Below are positions 1 to 10,180 of a stretch of DNA of 64,000 bases, one piece after another. The notes beneath the pieces were generated by a model. That model did not search any database and was not told the origin of the DNA. It was given only the letters and a program-made list of their open reading frames with translations. The position numbers and the translations under genes were made by a program. How positions within the stretch are numbered: the stretch's first letter is position 1; each line of letters opens with the position of its first letter. The stretch is from Yersinia similis (GTDB taxonomy: Bacteria > Pseudomonadota > Gammaproteobacteria > Enterobacterales > Enterobacteriaceae): the NCBI RefSeq assembly GCF_001053095.1, contig NZ_CGBP01000003.1, positions 206,605 through 270,604 on the forward strand, in the 5' to 3' direction.

Positions 1-798
1 TTCTAACATCTCTGGGGATTCAGCCCGTAGGCGATTAAAGCATTGACGCGGCGAAAGGACCCCCAATACCAAATAGGGGGATAAGCAACTGGTACCGGGC
101 ACCGCTGGCAGATCACGGTATTGCCGGTAATCCTGTACTTGTTCACGGCAAAAGTGGCGCAAACGCTGTAAAGCTGCTTCTTCTCCTGCGGGAAATAACC
201 GGCTATCAACGGACTGCTGTGGGTAATCAAAAGGCAACGGTGAGATCAATACTGGGGGAGCATCGCGGGCTTTGGGTGCCGGTACACAGTGGTTATCACT
301 CATCAGTAGACGCTGAATAAACGCACGACGAAAAGGCGTAAACACTTTATACATCTCATTATTACCGGTCAGAACCGCCCCCGGCGCGAGCAATACACTG
401 TCATGAAAAGACTGGCAGGCGATAGAACGCTCACTGAGTTGTACGGCCAGCGCATCGTCACGTAACCGTTCGTTCAGTTCATATTGTTGAGAATAAAACA
501 GGGTATCTACTTGCTGTTGTTGACAAAAATCGACCAACCAAATACTTGACGCCTGAAAATCATCACATTGGTGATAATGCAGCGGTATCCCTCGATCAGC
601 GAGAGCCGCCTGCAAATGTTGCAAATTTTGTAGCAGGAAAGCCGCCTGCCTCGGTGCCATACCATGTGAAGCCCATTGCACGGGTGTGGCAATAAACACG
701 GCAATTACGGTCGCTTGTGGGTCCTGACAGGCCACATGAAGCGCCAAATTATCGGTGACCCGTAAATCATTGCGGAACCAGACCAAATGTTTAGACAT
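1..798 (-). CDS. phrB: deoxyribodipyrimidine photolyase, 3' end beyond the window
   Basis: Light-dependent repair of cyclobutane pyrimidine dimers (FAD/MTHF photolyase, cytoplasmic). The reading frame from the ATG at 796-798 is open to the left edge, giving about 266 N-terminal residues of an enzyme usually near 475 residues, so the C-terminal FAD/DNA-binding half is mostly missing here. The start reads MSKHLVWFRNDLRVTDNLAL, the classical photolyase N-terminus, and near the edge it reads GTSCLSPYLVLGVLSPRQC, a conserved photolyase helical motif. It lies just downstream of ybgA on the same strand, the phrB-ybgA pairing known from E. coli. Truncation is by the window edge, not by mutation. Confidence 0.95.
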   Translation of the reverse strand, partial: MSKHLVWFRNDLRVTDNLALHVACQDPQATVIAVFIATPVQWASHGMAPRQAAFLLQNLQHLQAALADRGIPLHYHQCDDFQASSIWLVDFCQQQQVDTLFYSQQYELNERLRDDALAVQLSERSIACQSFHDSVLLAPGAVLTGNNEMYKVFTPFRRAFIQRLLMSDNHCVPAPKARDAPPVLISPLPFDYPQQSVDSRLFPAGEEAALQRLRHFCREQVQDYRQYRDLPAVPGTSCLSPYLVLGVLSPRQCFNRLRAESPEMLE

Positions 799-879
799 GC
801 CTTATCCTTATTTACCCATGGGTTCAACGTCTTTATGGTTCAATCTCATTCAATCACAAGACAACGGCCTGCCTGGTAC

Positions 880-1362
880 TTAATCCTGTGCATAAAAAGC
901 AAAATAGCGCTGCTGAGCCAGATAATCATTTGGGAATTCAGCCAGATAATTTGTGATTTGCGCAATGGGAACATTCAGAGGCTGATTGCCTAAACGGTAT
1001 TGGTCAATAAGTTGTGCCAATGCCTGACGCTGAGCTGGGCTGAGATAAGGGCGAAAATAGCCCTGTACGTGCATTAACACATTGGTGTGGTTGGCTACCG
1101 TGGGCAAGTGAGAAAGTAAATGTAGCAAGCGCCGACGATATTCAGCCGTAAATTCGCTCAAGGATGGCCAGTTGCTTATCGCCGCAATAAAAGGGCCAAT
1201 TTCACGGTATTCAGGCTGAGAATGCGCCAGTAGGACCAACTTATAGCGACGATGAAAATCCATCAACCCGCCACGGGTCACTCCAGCACGACACAAAACA
1301 TCAAGTTCCTCACACGCATAGCGATATTCTTTACTGTGAATTGCCCGATCGGTTCCTGGCAT
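880..1362 (-). CDS. ybgA: YbgA family protein (DUF1722)
   Basis: A 160-residue protein matching the YbgA/DUF1722 family, which in other bacteria also occurs fused behind a DUF523 domain; here it stands alone, as in E. coli. Recognisable elements are LMDFHRRYKLVLLAHSQPEY near residues 33-52 and a C-terminal YLAQQRYFAFYAQD. The ATG at 1360-1362 has a strong ribosome site (GGGAGG) just upstream, so the start is well supported. The molecular function is not established; location beside phrB suggests cotranscription, with 81 bp between the genes. A 95-codon reading frame overlaps its 5' side but has no family resemblance. Confidence 0.85.
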   Translation of the reverse strand: MPGTDRAIHSKEYRYACEELDVLCRAGVTRGGLMDFHRRYKLVLLAHSQPEYREIGPFIAAISNWPSLSEFTAEYRRRLLHLLSHLPTVANHTNVLMHVQGYFRPYLSPAQRQALAQLIDQYRLGNQPLNVPIAQITNYLAEFPNDYLAQQRYFAFYAQD

Positions 1363-1566
1363 GACATCCTCCCGCTGCTGTTACTTTTGATCATCAGAAT
1401 CGTTTTCATCATAACAGTAGTTGCCAAGAATCTGCGGTATTGGTTACTGGGTTTACTGATGGGGAAGTCATGCAGCATAAAAAACAGTTCCAGCCCCGAA
1501 TCTCCTAAAAACCCACTGTAGATATTATCTGCCCCAGCCAAAGGATAGCGCTGTTTAAAGCGCATT

Positions 1567-1598
1567 AAAAAAGCCCGTGGGCATGATACTCACGGGCC
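1567..1598 (-). terminator. rho-independent terminator of ybfA
   Basis: Perfect 7-bp stem GCCCGTG/CACGGGC with an 11-base loop, followed on the minus strand by six T. It lies about 50 bp past the ybfA stop. Confidence 0.85.
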
Positions 1599-1648
1599 AG
1601 CTATTGTTTGTAAATTTCTTACCAGTGTGAATTCAGCCGAGATATGAC

Positions 1649-1855
1649 TCAGTAAAAGTCACGACCAGCCTTTTCTGATTGGGCCAGCCAAACCGGTTTA
1701 TCGCTGGTTTTTATCCAGACACGGTGCAAGTGGCTGTAAAGGCGAGCGCGGTCACGGCGAAAAAGCATTACCGGCAGCACCAATAAACCAATCAAGACGA
1801 CTGCGCTCCGACGCAGGAGAACCTGATGCAATGGGTATGCGTTGTACATGGACAT
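1649..1855 (-). CDS. ybfA: YbfA small membrane protein
   Basis: A 68-residue protein, the same length as E. coli YbfA. One membrane segment is visible (about residues 13-30, [20 protein letters not shown]), followed by the family-typical tail [15 protein letters not shown] and a terminal GRDFY. The reading frame extends 26 codons further upstream, but the ATG at 1853-1855 is chosen because it is preceded by GGGAGGA at good distance and because it gives the family length. It is divergent from kdpF, as in E. coli; the shared 500-bp intergenic region holds the kdp promoter. Function unknown. A terminator follows at 1567-1598. Confidence 0.85.
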   Translation of the reverse strand: MSMYNAYPLHQVLLRRSAVVLIGLLVLPVMLFRRDRARLYSHLHRVWIKTSDKPVWLAQSEKAGRDFY

Positions 1856-2156
1856 AACGATCCTCCCGATAAAATACGTGAATATGGAAACTGGACAAAA
1901 CTTTACCGTATTGGCTGAAATTTTACCACTCATCCGACCACTATTTTACCTGAAAAGTAGGAATAAACTGTCAATTCTGTAACTTTGTTACAGCAAAGTT
2001 GATTTTAACAAATCATTGTTATGCTTTGGTTGCGTATTATTTGTCAATTAGCAAACCAAATACATTCACCCGGTGAAAGTAAATTTCACAAACCAAGCTT
2101 GACATCAATACCTCAACTGATCAAATTACATTCACTTAATGAGCACTTTTTGACCG

Positions 2157-2176
2157 TTTTTATACTTTTTTTACAC
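2157..2176 (+). promoter_or_regulatory. KdpE operator of the kdp promoter
   Basis: The T-rich direct repeat TTTATACT-TTTT-TTACACT, preceded by extra T, is very close to the KdpE-binding site described for the E. coli kdpFABC promoter (TTTATACTTTTTTTACA). It lies about 180 bp upstream of kdpF. The identification is by sequence resemblance and position. Confidence 0.75.
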
Positions 2177-2236
2177 TCGACCCTATTTTTTTATCAAGAA
2201 TTTTTCTTACGACTTCCTAAGCTGTTGTTATTAAAA

Positions 2237-2275
2237 ATTATGGTTATTAACAATTATGGTTATTAACAATTATGG
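2237..2275 (+). repeat. 16-bp tandem repeat in the kdp leader
   Basis: ATTATGGTTATTAACA is present twice exactly, followed by a third partial copy (ATTATGG). It sits between the KdpE-like site and kdpF, so it is probably in the 5' untranslated region. A small hairpin (GGTTATTAAATAACC) follows at about 2306-2320. Confidence 0.9.
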
Positions 2276-2354
2276 CTATCAAAAACGATAGCTATCGAAA
2301 TACAGGGTTATTAAATAACCATGAATTTCAAAATAATACCTCAGGAGGTATATC

Positions 2355-2444
2355 GTGAGTTTCAGCATCGTTTGTGGTGCGTTGCTGGTCCTGCTGCTGT
2401 TGGGCTATTTGGTTTATGCCTTATTTAACGCGGAGGACTTTTAA
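2355..2444 (+). CDS. kdpF: KdpF, small subunit of the K+-transporting ATPase
   Basis: A 29-residue membrane peptide that stabilises the KdpABC complex. GTG start at 2355-2357 behind the ribosome site AGGAGG (2343-2348). The sequence MSFSIVCGALLVLLLLGYLV plus YALFNAEDF aligns along its full length with E. coli KdpF (29 residues; core LLVxLLLGYLVYALxNAE). It is a single transmembrane helix. The stop codon abuts the kdpA ATG with no gap, so the two genes are translationally coupled. Confidence 0.95.
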   Translation: MSFSIVCGALLVLLLLGYLVYALFNAEDF

Positions 2445-4133
2445 ATGGCAGCGTCAGGATTTTTGCTTATTGCCAGTTTCATGCTGGTACTGTTTGTATT
2501 GTCCCGTCCGTTGGGTGGGTTTTTAGCACGTTTGATTGAAGGTGAGCCCTTCTCTGCGCTACAAAAAGTCGAGGCCGGTTTATGGCGTTGCAGTGGGGTG
2601 AAAAATGCAGAGATGAACGGCTGGCAATATGCTCTCGCTATTCTCTGCTTTAACCTGCTGGGGATCGTCTTACTGTTTGTGCTGCTAACGACCCAAGGGT
2701 CATTACCGCTGAACCCCGAACATCTGCCGGGGATGTCATGGCATCTGGCACTCAATACCGCTGTCAGTTTTGTGACTAACACCAATTGGCAAGCATACAG
2801 CGGCGAGAACACTCTCAGTTATCTGAGCCAAATGGCGGGGCTAACCGTACAGAATTTCCTGTCGGCTGCCACCGGCATTGCCGTCGCCTTTGCACTGATC
2901 CGCGCCTTTGCACGTCATTCGGCTACCACACTGGGCAATGCTTGGGTCGATCTGGTCCGCATCACACTGTATGTCTTACTCCCTATCGCGTTGATCATCG
3001 CCCTGATTTTTGTCAGTCAGGGTGTATTGCAAAATCTGGATGGCTACCTGCATATCACCACATTGGAAGGCGTGCAACAGACCTTACCAATGGGACCCGT
3101 GGCGTCGCAGGAAGCGATAAAAGTGCTGGGAACCAATGGCGGCGGTTTCTTTGGTGCAAACTCAGCTCATCCGTTTGAAAACCCAACTGCGTTCAGCAAT
3201 TTTGTCCAAATGCTGGCCATTTTCCTGATCCCTTGCGCACTCTGCTTTGCCTTCGGCCAGGTCGTCGGCGATAACCGTCAGGGACATGCGCTGATCTGGG
3301 CTATGTCACTGATTTTTATCGTTGCAGTGGTGGTTGTGATGTACGCCGAACTGGCGGGAAACCCGCATCTATCCCAGCTAGGTGCCGACAGCAATAGCAA
3401 TATGGAAGGCAAGGAGTCGCGCTTCGGTATTCTCGCCACCAGCCTGTATGCCGTGGTAACCACCGCCGCCTCCTGTGGTGCGGTTAACGCGATGCATGAC
3501 TCCTTCACCGCATTGGGTGGCATGCTCCCCCTGTGGTTGATGCAGATTGGTGAGGTGGTGTTTGGCGGCGTTGGTTCCGGTTTATACGGCATGCTGCTAT
3601 TCGTGCTGCTGACTGTCTTTATTGCCGGTCTGATGATTGGCCGTACACCTGAATATCTGGGTAAGAAAATCGACGTATTTGATATGAAAATGACTACGCT
3701 GGCCATTCTGGTGACACCCACTATCGTGCTGTTAGGGACGGCATTAGCGCTCTGCACGGATGCCGGGCGGGCGGGGATCCTCAACCCCGGTGCACACGGT
3801 TTTAGTGAGGTGCTGTACGCCCTCTCCTCAGCGGCCAATAACAACGGTAGCGCTTTTGCTGGTCTGAGAGTCAACACCCCGTTTTATAACCTGCTACTGG
3901 CCGCCGCCATGTTTATCGGGCGCTTTGGCGTCATTCTGCCGGTGCTGGCAATTGCCAGTTCACTGGTGGCGAAGAAACGGCAACCTGCGGGTAATGGCAC
4001 CCTGCCAACGGTTGGGCCGCTGTTTATTGGTTTACTGATCGGAACAGTCTTGTTAGTGGGCGCATTGACCTTTATCCCAGCACTGGCCCTGGGGCCGGTC
4101 GCTGAACACCTACAAATCTGGTTAGCACATTGA
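2445..4133 (+). CDS. kdpA: potassium-transporting ATPase subunit A (K+ channel-like subunit)
   Basis: A 562-residue integral membrane subunit that binds and conducts K+ in the KdpFABC pump; E. coli KdpA is 557 residues. Selectivity-filter loops characteristic of the KtrB/TrkH/KdpA superfamily can be seen: [10 protein letters not shown] at 108-116, [10 protein letters not shown] at 229-238, ASCGAVNAM near 345 and [11 protein letters not shown] near 465. Many hydrophobic helices span the whole protein. The start ATG follows immediately on kdpF. Expression is expected from the kdp promoter under KdpDE control when K+ is limiting or turgor falls. No defects are seen. Confidence 0.97.
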   Translation: MAASGFLLIASFMLVLFVLSRPLGGFLARLIEGEPFSALQKVEAGLWRCSGVKNAEMNGWQYALAILCFNLLGIVLLFVLLTTQGSLPLNPEHLPGMSWHLALNTAVSFVTNTNWQAYSGENTLSYLSQMAGLTVQNFLSAATGIAVAFALIRAFARHSATTLGNAWVDLVRITLYVLLPIALIIALIFVSQGVLQNLDGYLHITTLEGVQQTLPMGPVASQEAIKVLGTNGGGFFGANSAHPFENPTAFSNFVQMLAIFLIPCALCFAFGQVVGDNRQGHALIWAMSLIFIVAVVVVMYAELAGNPHLSQLGADSNSNMEGKESRFGILATSLYAVVTTAASCGAVNAMHDSFTALGGMLPLWLMQIGEVVFGGVGSGLYGMLLFVLLTVFIAGLMIGRTPEYLGKKIDVFDMKMTTLAILVTPTIVLLGTALALCTDAGRAGILNPGAHGFSEVLYALSSAANNNGSAFAGLRVNTPFYNLLLAAAMFIGRFGVILPVLAIASSLVAKKRQPAGNGTLPTVGPLFIGLLIGTVLLVGALTFIPALALGPVAEHLQIWLAH

Positions 4134-4226
4134 TTATCCGGTTTATAGGTGAGCAAAAAAGGGATCATCAAAAGATGAATCGTCAATACCGACTGAATAT
4201 CCATTTGTCGCAAAGAGAGAATAACG

Positions 4227-6293
4227 ATGACTCACAAACAACGCGCGATTTTTGAGCCAGCACTGGTTCGCACAGCGCTTCTCGATGCCGTGAAAAAGTT
4301 GGATCCGCGCGTCCAATGGCGTAATCCGGTCATGTTCGTGGTGTATTTAGGTAGTTGGCTAACCACCCTAATTTGGCTGGCAATATTAAGTGGACAAACC
4401 ACTGGCAGCGCCATGTTTACCGGCAGTATCGCTTTGTGGCTATGGTTTACCGTGCTGTTTGCCAACATGGCCGAAGCCTTGGCCGAGGGGCGTAGCAAAG
4501 CCCAGGCCGCCAGTCTACGCGGAGTGAAAAAAACCAGTTGGGCTAAAAAACTGTCCGAGGCCCGTGTTGATGCACCACAAGAAAAAGTCTCTGCCGACAG
4601 TTTGCGCAAAGGCGACCTGGTGTTGATCGAAGCCGGTGACACCGTGCCATGTGACGGCGAAGTGCTGGAAGGCGGTGCATCGGTCGATGAAAGTGCCATT
4701 ACTGGCGAGTCTGCACCGGTTATCCGTGAATCCGGTGGCGATTTCTCGTCAGTCACCGGCGGTACAAGGGTATTGTCCGATTGGCTGGTGGTTGAGTGCA
4801 GCGTTAACCCTGGCGAGACCTTCCTTGATCGGATGATTGCCATGGTCGAGGGAGCAAAACGGCGCAAGACCCCCAACGAAGTGGCGCTGACCATTTTGTT
4901 GGTGGCACTGACTATCGTCTTTTTACTGGCAACAGCAACCCTGTATCCGTTCTCTGTTTTCAGCGTGGAGGCAAGCCAAGCCGGTAGCCCGGTAACCATC
5001 ACCGTGCTAGTCGCGTTGTTGGTTTGCCTGATCCCAACCACGATCGGCGGGTTGTTGTCAGCCATCGGGGTAGCCGGGATGAGCCGAATGTTGGGGGCTA
5101 ACGTGATCGCCACTAGCGGGCGGGCGGTGGAAGCTGCCGGTGATGTCGATGTGCTGCTGCTAGATAAAACCGGCACCATTACACTCGGTAACCGCCAGGC
5201 CTCCGAGTTTTTACCCGCTCCCGGTGTCACCGAGCAACAACTGGCGGATGCCGCTCAGCTTTCCTCGCTGGCAGATGAAACGCCAGAAGGACGCAGTATC
5301 GTCGTGCTGGCTAAACAACGTTTTAATTTACGTGAACGTGATCTGCACAGCCTGAATGCCACCTTTATTCCCTTCTCAGCACAAACGCGGATGAGCGGTG
5401 TCAATGTGCAGGATCGGATAATCCGCAAAGGTGCGGTAGACGCTATCCGCCGCCATGTGGGATCCAATCAGGGCCACTTCCCACCCGCAGTGGATGATTT
5501 GGTCGCCAGTGTCGCCCGTACCGGCGGTACCCCATTGGTGGTGGCCGAGGGATCACGCGTGCTGGGAGTAGTGGCGTTAAAAGATATCGTGAAAGGGGGC
5601 ATTAAAGAACGGTTTGCCGAACTGCGCAAAATGGGCATTAAAACCGTGATGATCACCGGTGACAATCGCCTAACCGCAGCGGCAATTGCCGCTGAAGCTG
5701 GCGTAGATGATTTTCTGGCTGAAGCAACCCCCGAGGCCAAGCTGGCACTGATTCGCCAATATCAAGCCGAAGGGCGGCTGGTGGCGATGACGGGCGATGG
5801 CACCAACGATGCCCCCGCACTGGCACAGGCTGATGTCGCGGTAGCGATGAACTCCGGCACGCAGGCGGCCAAAGAGGCCGGCAACATGGTGGATCTGGAT
5901 TCAAACCCAACCAAGTTGATCGAAGTGGTGCATATCGGTAAGCAAATGCTGATGACCCGTGGCTCCCTGACCACCTTCAGTATCGCCAACGACGTGGCAA
6001 AATATTTCGCCATCATTCCGGCCGCCTTTGCCGCAACGTATCCGCAACTCAATGCATTGAACATCATGCAGTTGCATTCACCGTCTTCCGCTATTTTGTC
6101 GGCGGTCATTTTTAATGCATTGGTCATCGTGTTTCTGATCCCGCTGGCCCTAAAAGGTGTCAGTTATAAAGCGATGAGCGTAGCCGCCCTATTACGCCGT
6201 AATCTGTGGATTTACGGTTTGGGTGGCTTACTGGTGCCGTTTGTCGGTATTAAATTGATCGATCTACTACTGACGGCCCTAAATATGGGCTAA
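4227..6293 (+). CDS. kdpB: potassium-transporting ATPase subunit B (P-type ATPase catalytic subunit)
   Basis: A 688-residue P-type ATPase that hydrolyses ATP to drive K+ uptake through KdpA. All class hallmarks are present: the actuator loop TGES at 159-162, the phosphorylation motif DKTGT with Asp313, MITGDN in the P domain and the hinge motif TGDGTNDAP. Hydrophobic helices lie near 33-80, 220-245 and 255-290, and at the C-terminus. The start ATG is preceded by AGAGAGAATAACG. The gap to kdpA is 93 bp, longer than in E. coli but without a visible terminator. Intact. Confidence 0.98.
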   Translation: MTHKQRAIFEPALVRTALLDAVKKLDPRVQWRNPVMFVVYLGSWLTTLIWLAILSGQTTGSAMFTGSIALWLWFTVLFANMAEALAEGRSKAQAASLRGVKKTSWAKKLSEARVDAPQEKVSADSLRKGDLVLIEAGDTVPCDGEVLEGGASVDESAITGESAPVIRESGGDFSSVTGGTRVLSDWLVVECSVNPGETFLDRMIAMVEGAKRRKTPNEVALTILLVALTIVFLLATATLYPFSVFSVEASQAGSPVTITVLVALLVCLIPTTIGGLLSAIGVAGMSRMLGANVIATSGRAVEAAGDVDVLLLDKTGTITLGNRQASEFLPAPGVTEQQLADAAQLSSLADETPEGRSIVVLAKQRFNLRERDLHSLNATFIPFSAQTRMSGVNVQDRIIRKGAVDAIRRHVGSNQGHFPPAVDDLVASVARTGGTPLVVAEGSRVLGVVALKDIVKGGIKERFAELRKMGIKTVMITGDNRLTAAAIAAEAGVDDFLAEATPEAKLALIRQYQAEGRLVAMTGDGTNDAPALAQADVAVAMNSGTQAAKEAGNMVDLDSNPTKLIEVVHIGKQMLMTRGSLTTFSIANDVAKYFAIIPAAFAATYPQLNALNIMQLHSPSSAILSAVIFNALVIVFLIPLALKGVSYKAMSVAALLRRNLWIYGLGGLLVPFVGIKLIDLLLTALNMG

Positions 6294-6461
6294 CAGCTCA
6301 ACCACTGTAATCATTTGCGCAGAGCAGAATAGTAAGCGCAACAATCATCATGACAGCATTTATCACAACGACATTTATCACGACGACAATAAACCGTTTA
6401 ACCATAGCCACTGCAACCTTATGCGGTGGCCGGCTTTAAGACACAAATTGAGGCAATATTC

Positions 6462-7109
6462 ATGTCATCGACATCATCATCGACAACATCATCATCGACA
6501 ACCGGCATGTCATACCTACGGCCAGCGCTGGTTTTACTGATCTTACTGACACTGATCACCGGGATAGCTTATCCTCTGCTCACCACCGGGTTAGCAAACT
6601 TGATGTTTTCACAGCAAGCCAATGGTTCACTGGCGCGACTGGGCGATAAAGTTGTTGGCTCCACTTTAATTGGTCAAAACTTTACCCAACCGGGTTATTT
6701 TACTGGCCGCCCATCAGAAACCACAGATATGCCTTATAATCCGATGGCTTCCGGTGGTAGCAATTTGGCGATCAGTAACCCGGCGCTGGGCCTGGCTATC
6801 GGTGAACGGGTTAAATTGCAGCGTCAGGCTAATCCCACCCAATCAAGTCCGGTACCAGTGGATTTAGTCACCGCCTCTGGCAGTGGTCTGGATCCGCATA
6901 TTTCACTGGCAGCCGCTTATTATCAAGCACCGCGTATCGCCAGTATCCGTCAAATACCGCTGTCTGATGTCCAAAAATTGATTGATAACAGTGTGCAAAA
7001 AGCGATACCCAGCTTCTTTGGCGAGCCCGTCGTCAATGTTCTGAATTTAAATATGGCGCTGGATAGCCACAGCCACATAAAAGTACCCGCCAACCCGGCA
7101 AAACCGTAA
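6462..7109 (+). CDS. kdpC: potassium-transporting ATPase subunit C
   Basis: A single-span membrane subunit with a periplasmic domain that assembles KdpA with KdpB and raises ATP affinity. The conserved core begins at MSYLRPALVLLILL; then come the hydrophobic helix, GxxYPLLTTG, FTQPGYFTGRPS and SGSGLDPHISLAAA. Start choice is uncertain: the ATG at 6462 has GAGG upstream and gives 215 residues, with a Ser/Thr-only stretch of about 14 residues before the core; the ATG at 6507 gives 200, close to the E. coli 190; a GTG at 6426 also exists. The low-complexity N-terminus comes from a CATCATCGACA-type DNA repeat. It lies 168 bp after kdpB and 9 bp before kdpD. Confidence 0.92.
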   Translation: MSSTSSSTTSSSTTGMSYLRPALVLLILLTLITGIAYPLLTTGLANLMFSQQANGSLARLGDKVVGSTLIGQNFTQPGYFTGRPSETTDMPYNPMASGGSNLAISNPALGLAIGERVKLQRQANPTQSSPVPVDLVTASGSGLDPHISLAAAYYQAPRIASIRQIPLSDVQKLIDNSVQKAIPSFFGEPVVNVLNLNMALDSHSHIKVPANPAKP

Positions 7110-7118
7110 GGAACAATC

Positions 7119-9830
7119 ATGGTGGATGCAGAACCAACCCGTCCGAACCCCGATAGCCTGTTAGCGGTGGCGAATGAAAAACCTCATGGCCGGTTAAAAG
7201 TCTTTTTCGGGGCCTGCGCCGGTGTGGGTAAAACCTACGCCATGCTGCAAGAGGCGCAACGCCTGCGCGCTCAGGGGTTAGATGTACTGGTCGGGGTGGT
7301 GGAAACGCACGGGCGCAGTGAAACTGCCGCCTTACTTGAAGGACTAACCGCCCTTCCCCTGAAACGCATCCACCATCGTAACCGCCAGATACGTGAATTT
7401 GATTTAGATGCTGCGCTGGTCCGCCGTCCCGCGCTGATCCTAATGGACGAACTGGCGCACAGTAATGCCAATGGCTCCCGGCATCCCAAACGCTGGCAAG
7501 ATGTCGAAGAGCTATTGGATGCAGGCATTGATGTGCTGACCACCGTTAATGTGCAGCATTTGGAAAGCCTGAATGACGTGGTTGGCGGTGTGACCGGTAT
7601 TCGGGTGCGTGAAACCGTGCCCGACCATATGTTCGACGAAGCCAGCGAAGTAGTTTTAGTCGATTTACCCCCCGATGATCTGCGCCAGCGCCTCAATGAA
7701 GGAAAAGTGTATATCCCCGGTCAAGCTGAGCGCGCCATCGAACACTTTTTCCGTAAAGGGAATTTAATCGCCCTGCGTGAGTTGGCGCTACGCCGTACCG
7801 CCGATCGGGTTGATGACCAGATGCGCGCCTTCCGCGATACTCAAGGGCGTGAACGGGTTTGGCATACCCGCGATGCCATTTTGCTGTGTATCGGCCACCA
7901 CGCGGGTAATGAAAAGTTAGTTCGCACCGCTGCCCGGTTGGCCGCCAGATTAGGCTGTATCTGGCATGCGGTCTATGTTGAAACGCCCCGGTTGCACGGC
8001 CTGCCAGAGGCTAAACGGCGCGCTATCCTGCGCACCCTTAAACTGGCGCAAGAGCTAGGCGCGGAAACCGCCACCTTATCGGACCCTAAAGAAGAACAGG
8101 CGGTGTTGCGCTACGCCCGCGAGCACAATCTGGGGAAAATCATTATTGGCCGTCGCACCGAGCAACATTGGAAACTGCGAGGCAGCTTTGCCGATCGCTT
8201 AGGTAAACTGGGGCCGGACCTGGATTTAGTGATTATTGCACTAGACGCAGATCCACCAACCAATGTAGCTAAAGAACCAGACTCTCGCCCCTTCACTGAA
8301 AAGTGGCGTATGCAGTTGCGGGGATATGTCGCCGCTATCGCCCTGTGCGCGCTGATCACTGTACTATCGCTGTGGTTGATACCCAGTTTCGATCAAGCCA
8401 ATCTGGTGATGGTTTACTTGTTGGGAGTGGTGATTGTTGCCCTGTTTTATGGCCGCTGGCCTTCAGTGCTGGCGGCGGTGATTAATGTCGCCAGTTTCGA
8501 TCTGTTTTTTGTCCAACCGCACTGGTCATTAGCCGTTACCGATGTGCAATATTTGCTGACTTTCGGTGTGATGCTGATTGTCGGTATCGTGGTGGGGAAT
8601 CTGACTGCTGGGGTGCGTTATCAGGCTAAAATTGCCCGTTATCGGGAACAGCGGGCCAGACATCTGTATGAAATGTCTCGCGGTTTAAGCCGCGCCCTGA
8701 CACCGGAGGATATTGCCAAAACCAGCCGCCATTTCCTTTCGAGCAGTTTTCAGGCCAAAACCAGCCTGCTGCTGCCACAAGAAGATGGTCATTTACAGCC
8801 AATAATGCCCGATGAAGGAGGCATTCTGTCCGTTGATGACGCCATTGCCCGTTGGAGTTTTGATAAGGGTGCCTCTGCGGGGGCCGGCACCGATACCCTG
8901 CCGGGCGTGCCCTACCAACTGCTGCCATTGACTGCCGCTCAACAGACCTATGGCGTGCTGGCGATTGAGCCCGCTAACTTACGCCAACTGATGGTGCCGG
9001 AGCAGCAACGGCTGTTGCAAACGTTTACCAGCCTGATTGCCAATGCATTGGAAAGGCTACATCTGGCCCGCAGTGCTGAACTGGCAAAACTGGATGCTGA
9101 ACGGGAGCAATTGCGTAATTCGCTGCTGGCGGCATTATCCCATGATTTGCGTACCCCTCTCACCGTGTTATTCGGTCAGGCGGAAATCCTGACGCTGGAT
9201 CTGGCCGCTGAAGGTTCGCGCCATGCCCCACAGGCTAACCAAATCCGCCAGCAGGTCTTGAGTACCACCCGGCTGGTGAACAATTTACTGGATATGGCGC
9301 GTATTCAGTCTGGCGGTTTTAATCTACGTAAAGAGTGGCAATCGCTGGAAGAGATTATTGGCAGCGCTCTACATATGCTGGAAACCACATTAAGTCAGCA
9401 TCAAATACACGTCGAATTGCCGGATCAAATGGTGTTAATCAATTGCGATGCGAGTTTGCTGGAGCGGGTCTTTATCAACCTCCTGGAAAATGCCCATAAA
9501 TATGCGGGTCACGCCGCATTGTTGGGTATCCGGGCAGAAGTGCAAGGCGAGTGGTTAAATGTGGACGTGTGGGATAATGGCCCCGGAGTCACCATCGGTC
9601 AGGAGGATCTTATTTTTGATAAGTTTTCCCGCGGGAATAAAGAATCTGCCATTCCGGGTGTTGGTTTGGGTTTAGCCATTTGTCGTGCCATTATTGATGT
9701 CCACGGCGGGCGTATCTGGGTTGAGAAGCGTCAAGAGGGCGGAGCCAGCTTCCGTTTTGTTTTGCCACTGGAAAAAGCACCGGAAATTGATGCCGACAAT
9801 ATTGATACTGAAAATAATGATATATCCTGA
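7119..9830 (+). CDS. kdpD: sensor histidine kinase KdpD
   Basis: A 903-residue membrane sensor kinase responding to K+ limitation and turgor, with KdpE as partner. Order of domains: the N-terminal KdpD domain with Walker A GACAGVGKT (31-39) and an ILMDELAH Walker B; a UspA-like domain (about 250-370); four closely spaced membrane helices (about 400-500); a GAF-like region; and the kinase core with H box ALSHDLRTP (His675), N box NLLENAHKYA, and G boxes DNGPGV and GVGLGLAI. ATG follows AAGGAACAATC. In E. coli kdpD overlaps kdpE, but here 350 bp of ERIC repeats intervene. Confidence 0.97.
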   Translation: MVDAEPTRPNPDSLLAVANEKPHGRLKVFFGACAGVGKTYAMLQEAQRLRAQGLDVLVGVVETHGRSETAALLEGLTALPLKRIHHRNRQIREFDLDAALVRRPALILMDELAHSNANGSRHPKRWQDVEELLDAGIDVLTTVNVQHLESLNDVVGGVTGIRVRETVPDHMFDEASEVVLVDLPPDDLRQRLNEGKVYIPGQAERAIEHFFRKGNLIALRELALRRTADRVDDQMRAFRDTQGRERVWHTRDAILLCIGHHAGNEKLVRTAARLAARLGCIWHAVYVETPRLHGLPEAKRRAILRTLKLAQELGAETATLSDPKEEQAVLRYAREHNLGKIIIGRRTEQHWKLRGSFADRLGKLGPDLDLVIIALDADPPTNVAKEPDSRPFTEKWRMQLRGYVAAIALCALITVLSLWLIPSFDQANLVMVYLLGVVIVALFYGRWPSVLAAVINVASFDLFFVQPHWSLAVTDVQYLLTFGVMLIVGIVVGNLTAGVRYQAKIARYREQRARHLYEMSRGLSRALTPEDIAKTSRHFLSSSFQAKTSLLLPQEDGHLQPIMPDEGGILSVDDAIARWSFDKGASAGAGTDTLPGVPYQLLPLTAAQQTYGVLAIEPANLRQLMVPEQQRLLQTFTSLIANALERLHLARSAELAKLDAEREQLRNSLLAALSHDLRTPLTVLFGQAEILTLDLAAEGSRHAPQANQIRQQVLSTTRLVNNLLDMARIQSGGFNLRKEWQSLEEIIGSALHMLETTLSQHQIHVELPDQMVLINCDASLLERVFINLLENAHKYAGHAALLGIRAEVQGEWLNVDVWDNGPGVTIGQEDLIFDKFSRGNKESAIPGVGLGLAICRAIIDVHGGRIWVEKRQEGGASFRFVLPLEKAPEIDADNIDTENNDIS

Positions 9831-9865
9831 GGTTGATAACAAAATGGCAGCGGCAGAGAGAATAA

Positions 9866-10153
9866 CGAAGGCAGCCAACGCATCAGCCGCTTGAAACATG
9901 ACGAACATTACTCTAAATAATTCAAGTTGCGGGAAGGCGGCAACGGAGAGAATCCCCGGGAGCTTACATCAGTAAGTGACCGGGGTGAGCGAAGGCAGCC
10001 AACGCATCAGCAGCTTGGAGCATGACAAACATTACTCTAAATAATTCGAGTTGCGGGAAGGCGGCAACGGAGAGAATCCCCGGGAGCTTACATCAGTAAG
10101 TGACCGGGGTGAGCGAAGGCAGCCAACGCATCAGCCGCTTGAAGTATGACGAG
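9866..10153 (+). repeat. tandem ERIC elements between kdpD and kdpE
   Basis: Two complete 124-bp units (9911-10034 and 10035-10153) preceded by the tail half of a third (from 9866). Each holds the ERIC core: GAATCCCCGGGAGCTTACAT followed by AGTAAGTGACCGGGGTGAGC, and the end motifs TAAATAATTC.AGTTGCGGGA and GCTTGAAGTATGACGAG. ERIC elements are non-coding palindromic repeats of enterobacteria; transcribed copies fold into long hairpins and can alter mRNA stability. The sequence TATATCC occurs on both sides of the block (9821-9827 and 10183-10189). Confidence 0.95.
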
Positions 10154-10180
10154 TAAGTATGACGAGCAAAAGGAGAACAG

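Noticed and set aside
3..230. 75-codon minus-strand frame
   Set aside because: It is a shadow of phrB, whose true frame is open across the same bases and carries the photolyase motifs.
1278..1565. 95-codon minus-strand frame overlapping ybgA
   Set aside because: Overlaps the well-supported ybgA start and lacks a ribosome site; likely chance.
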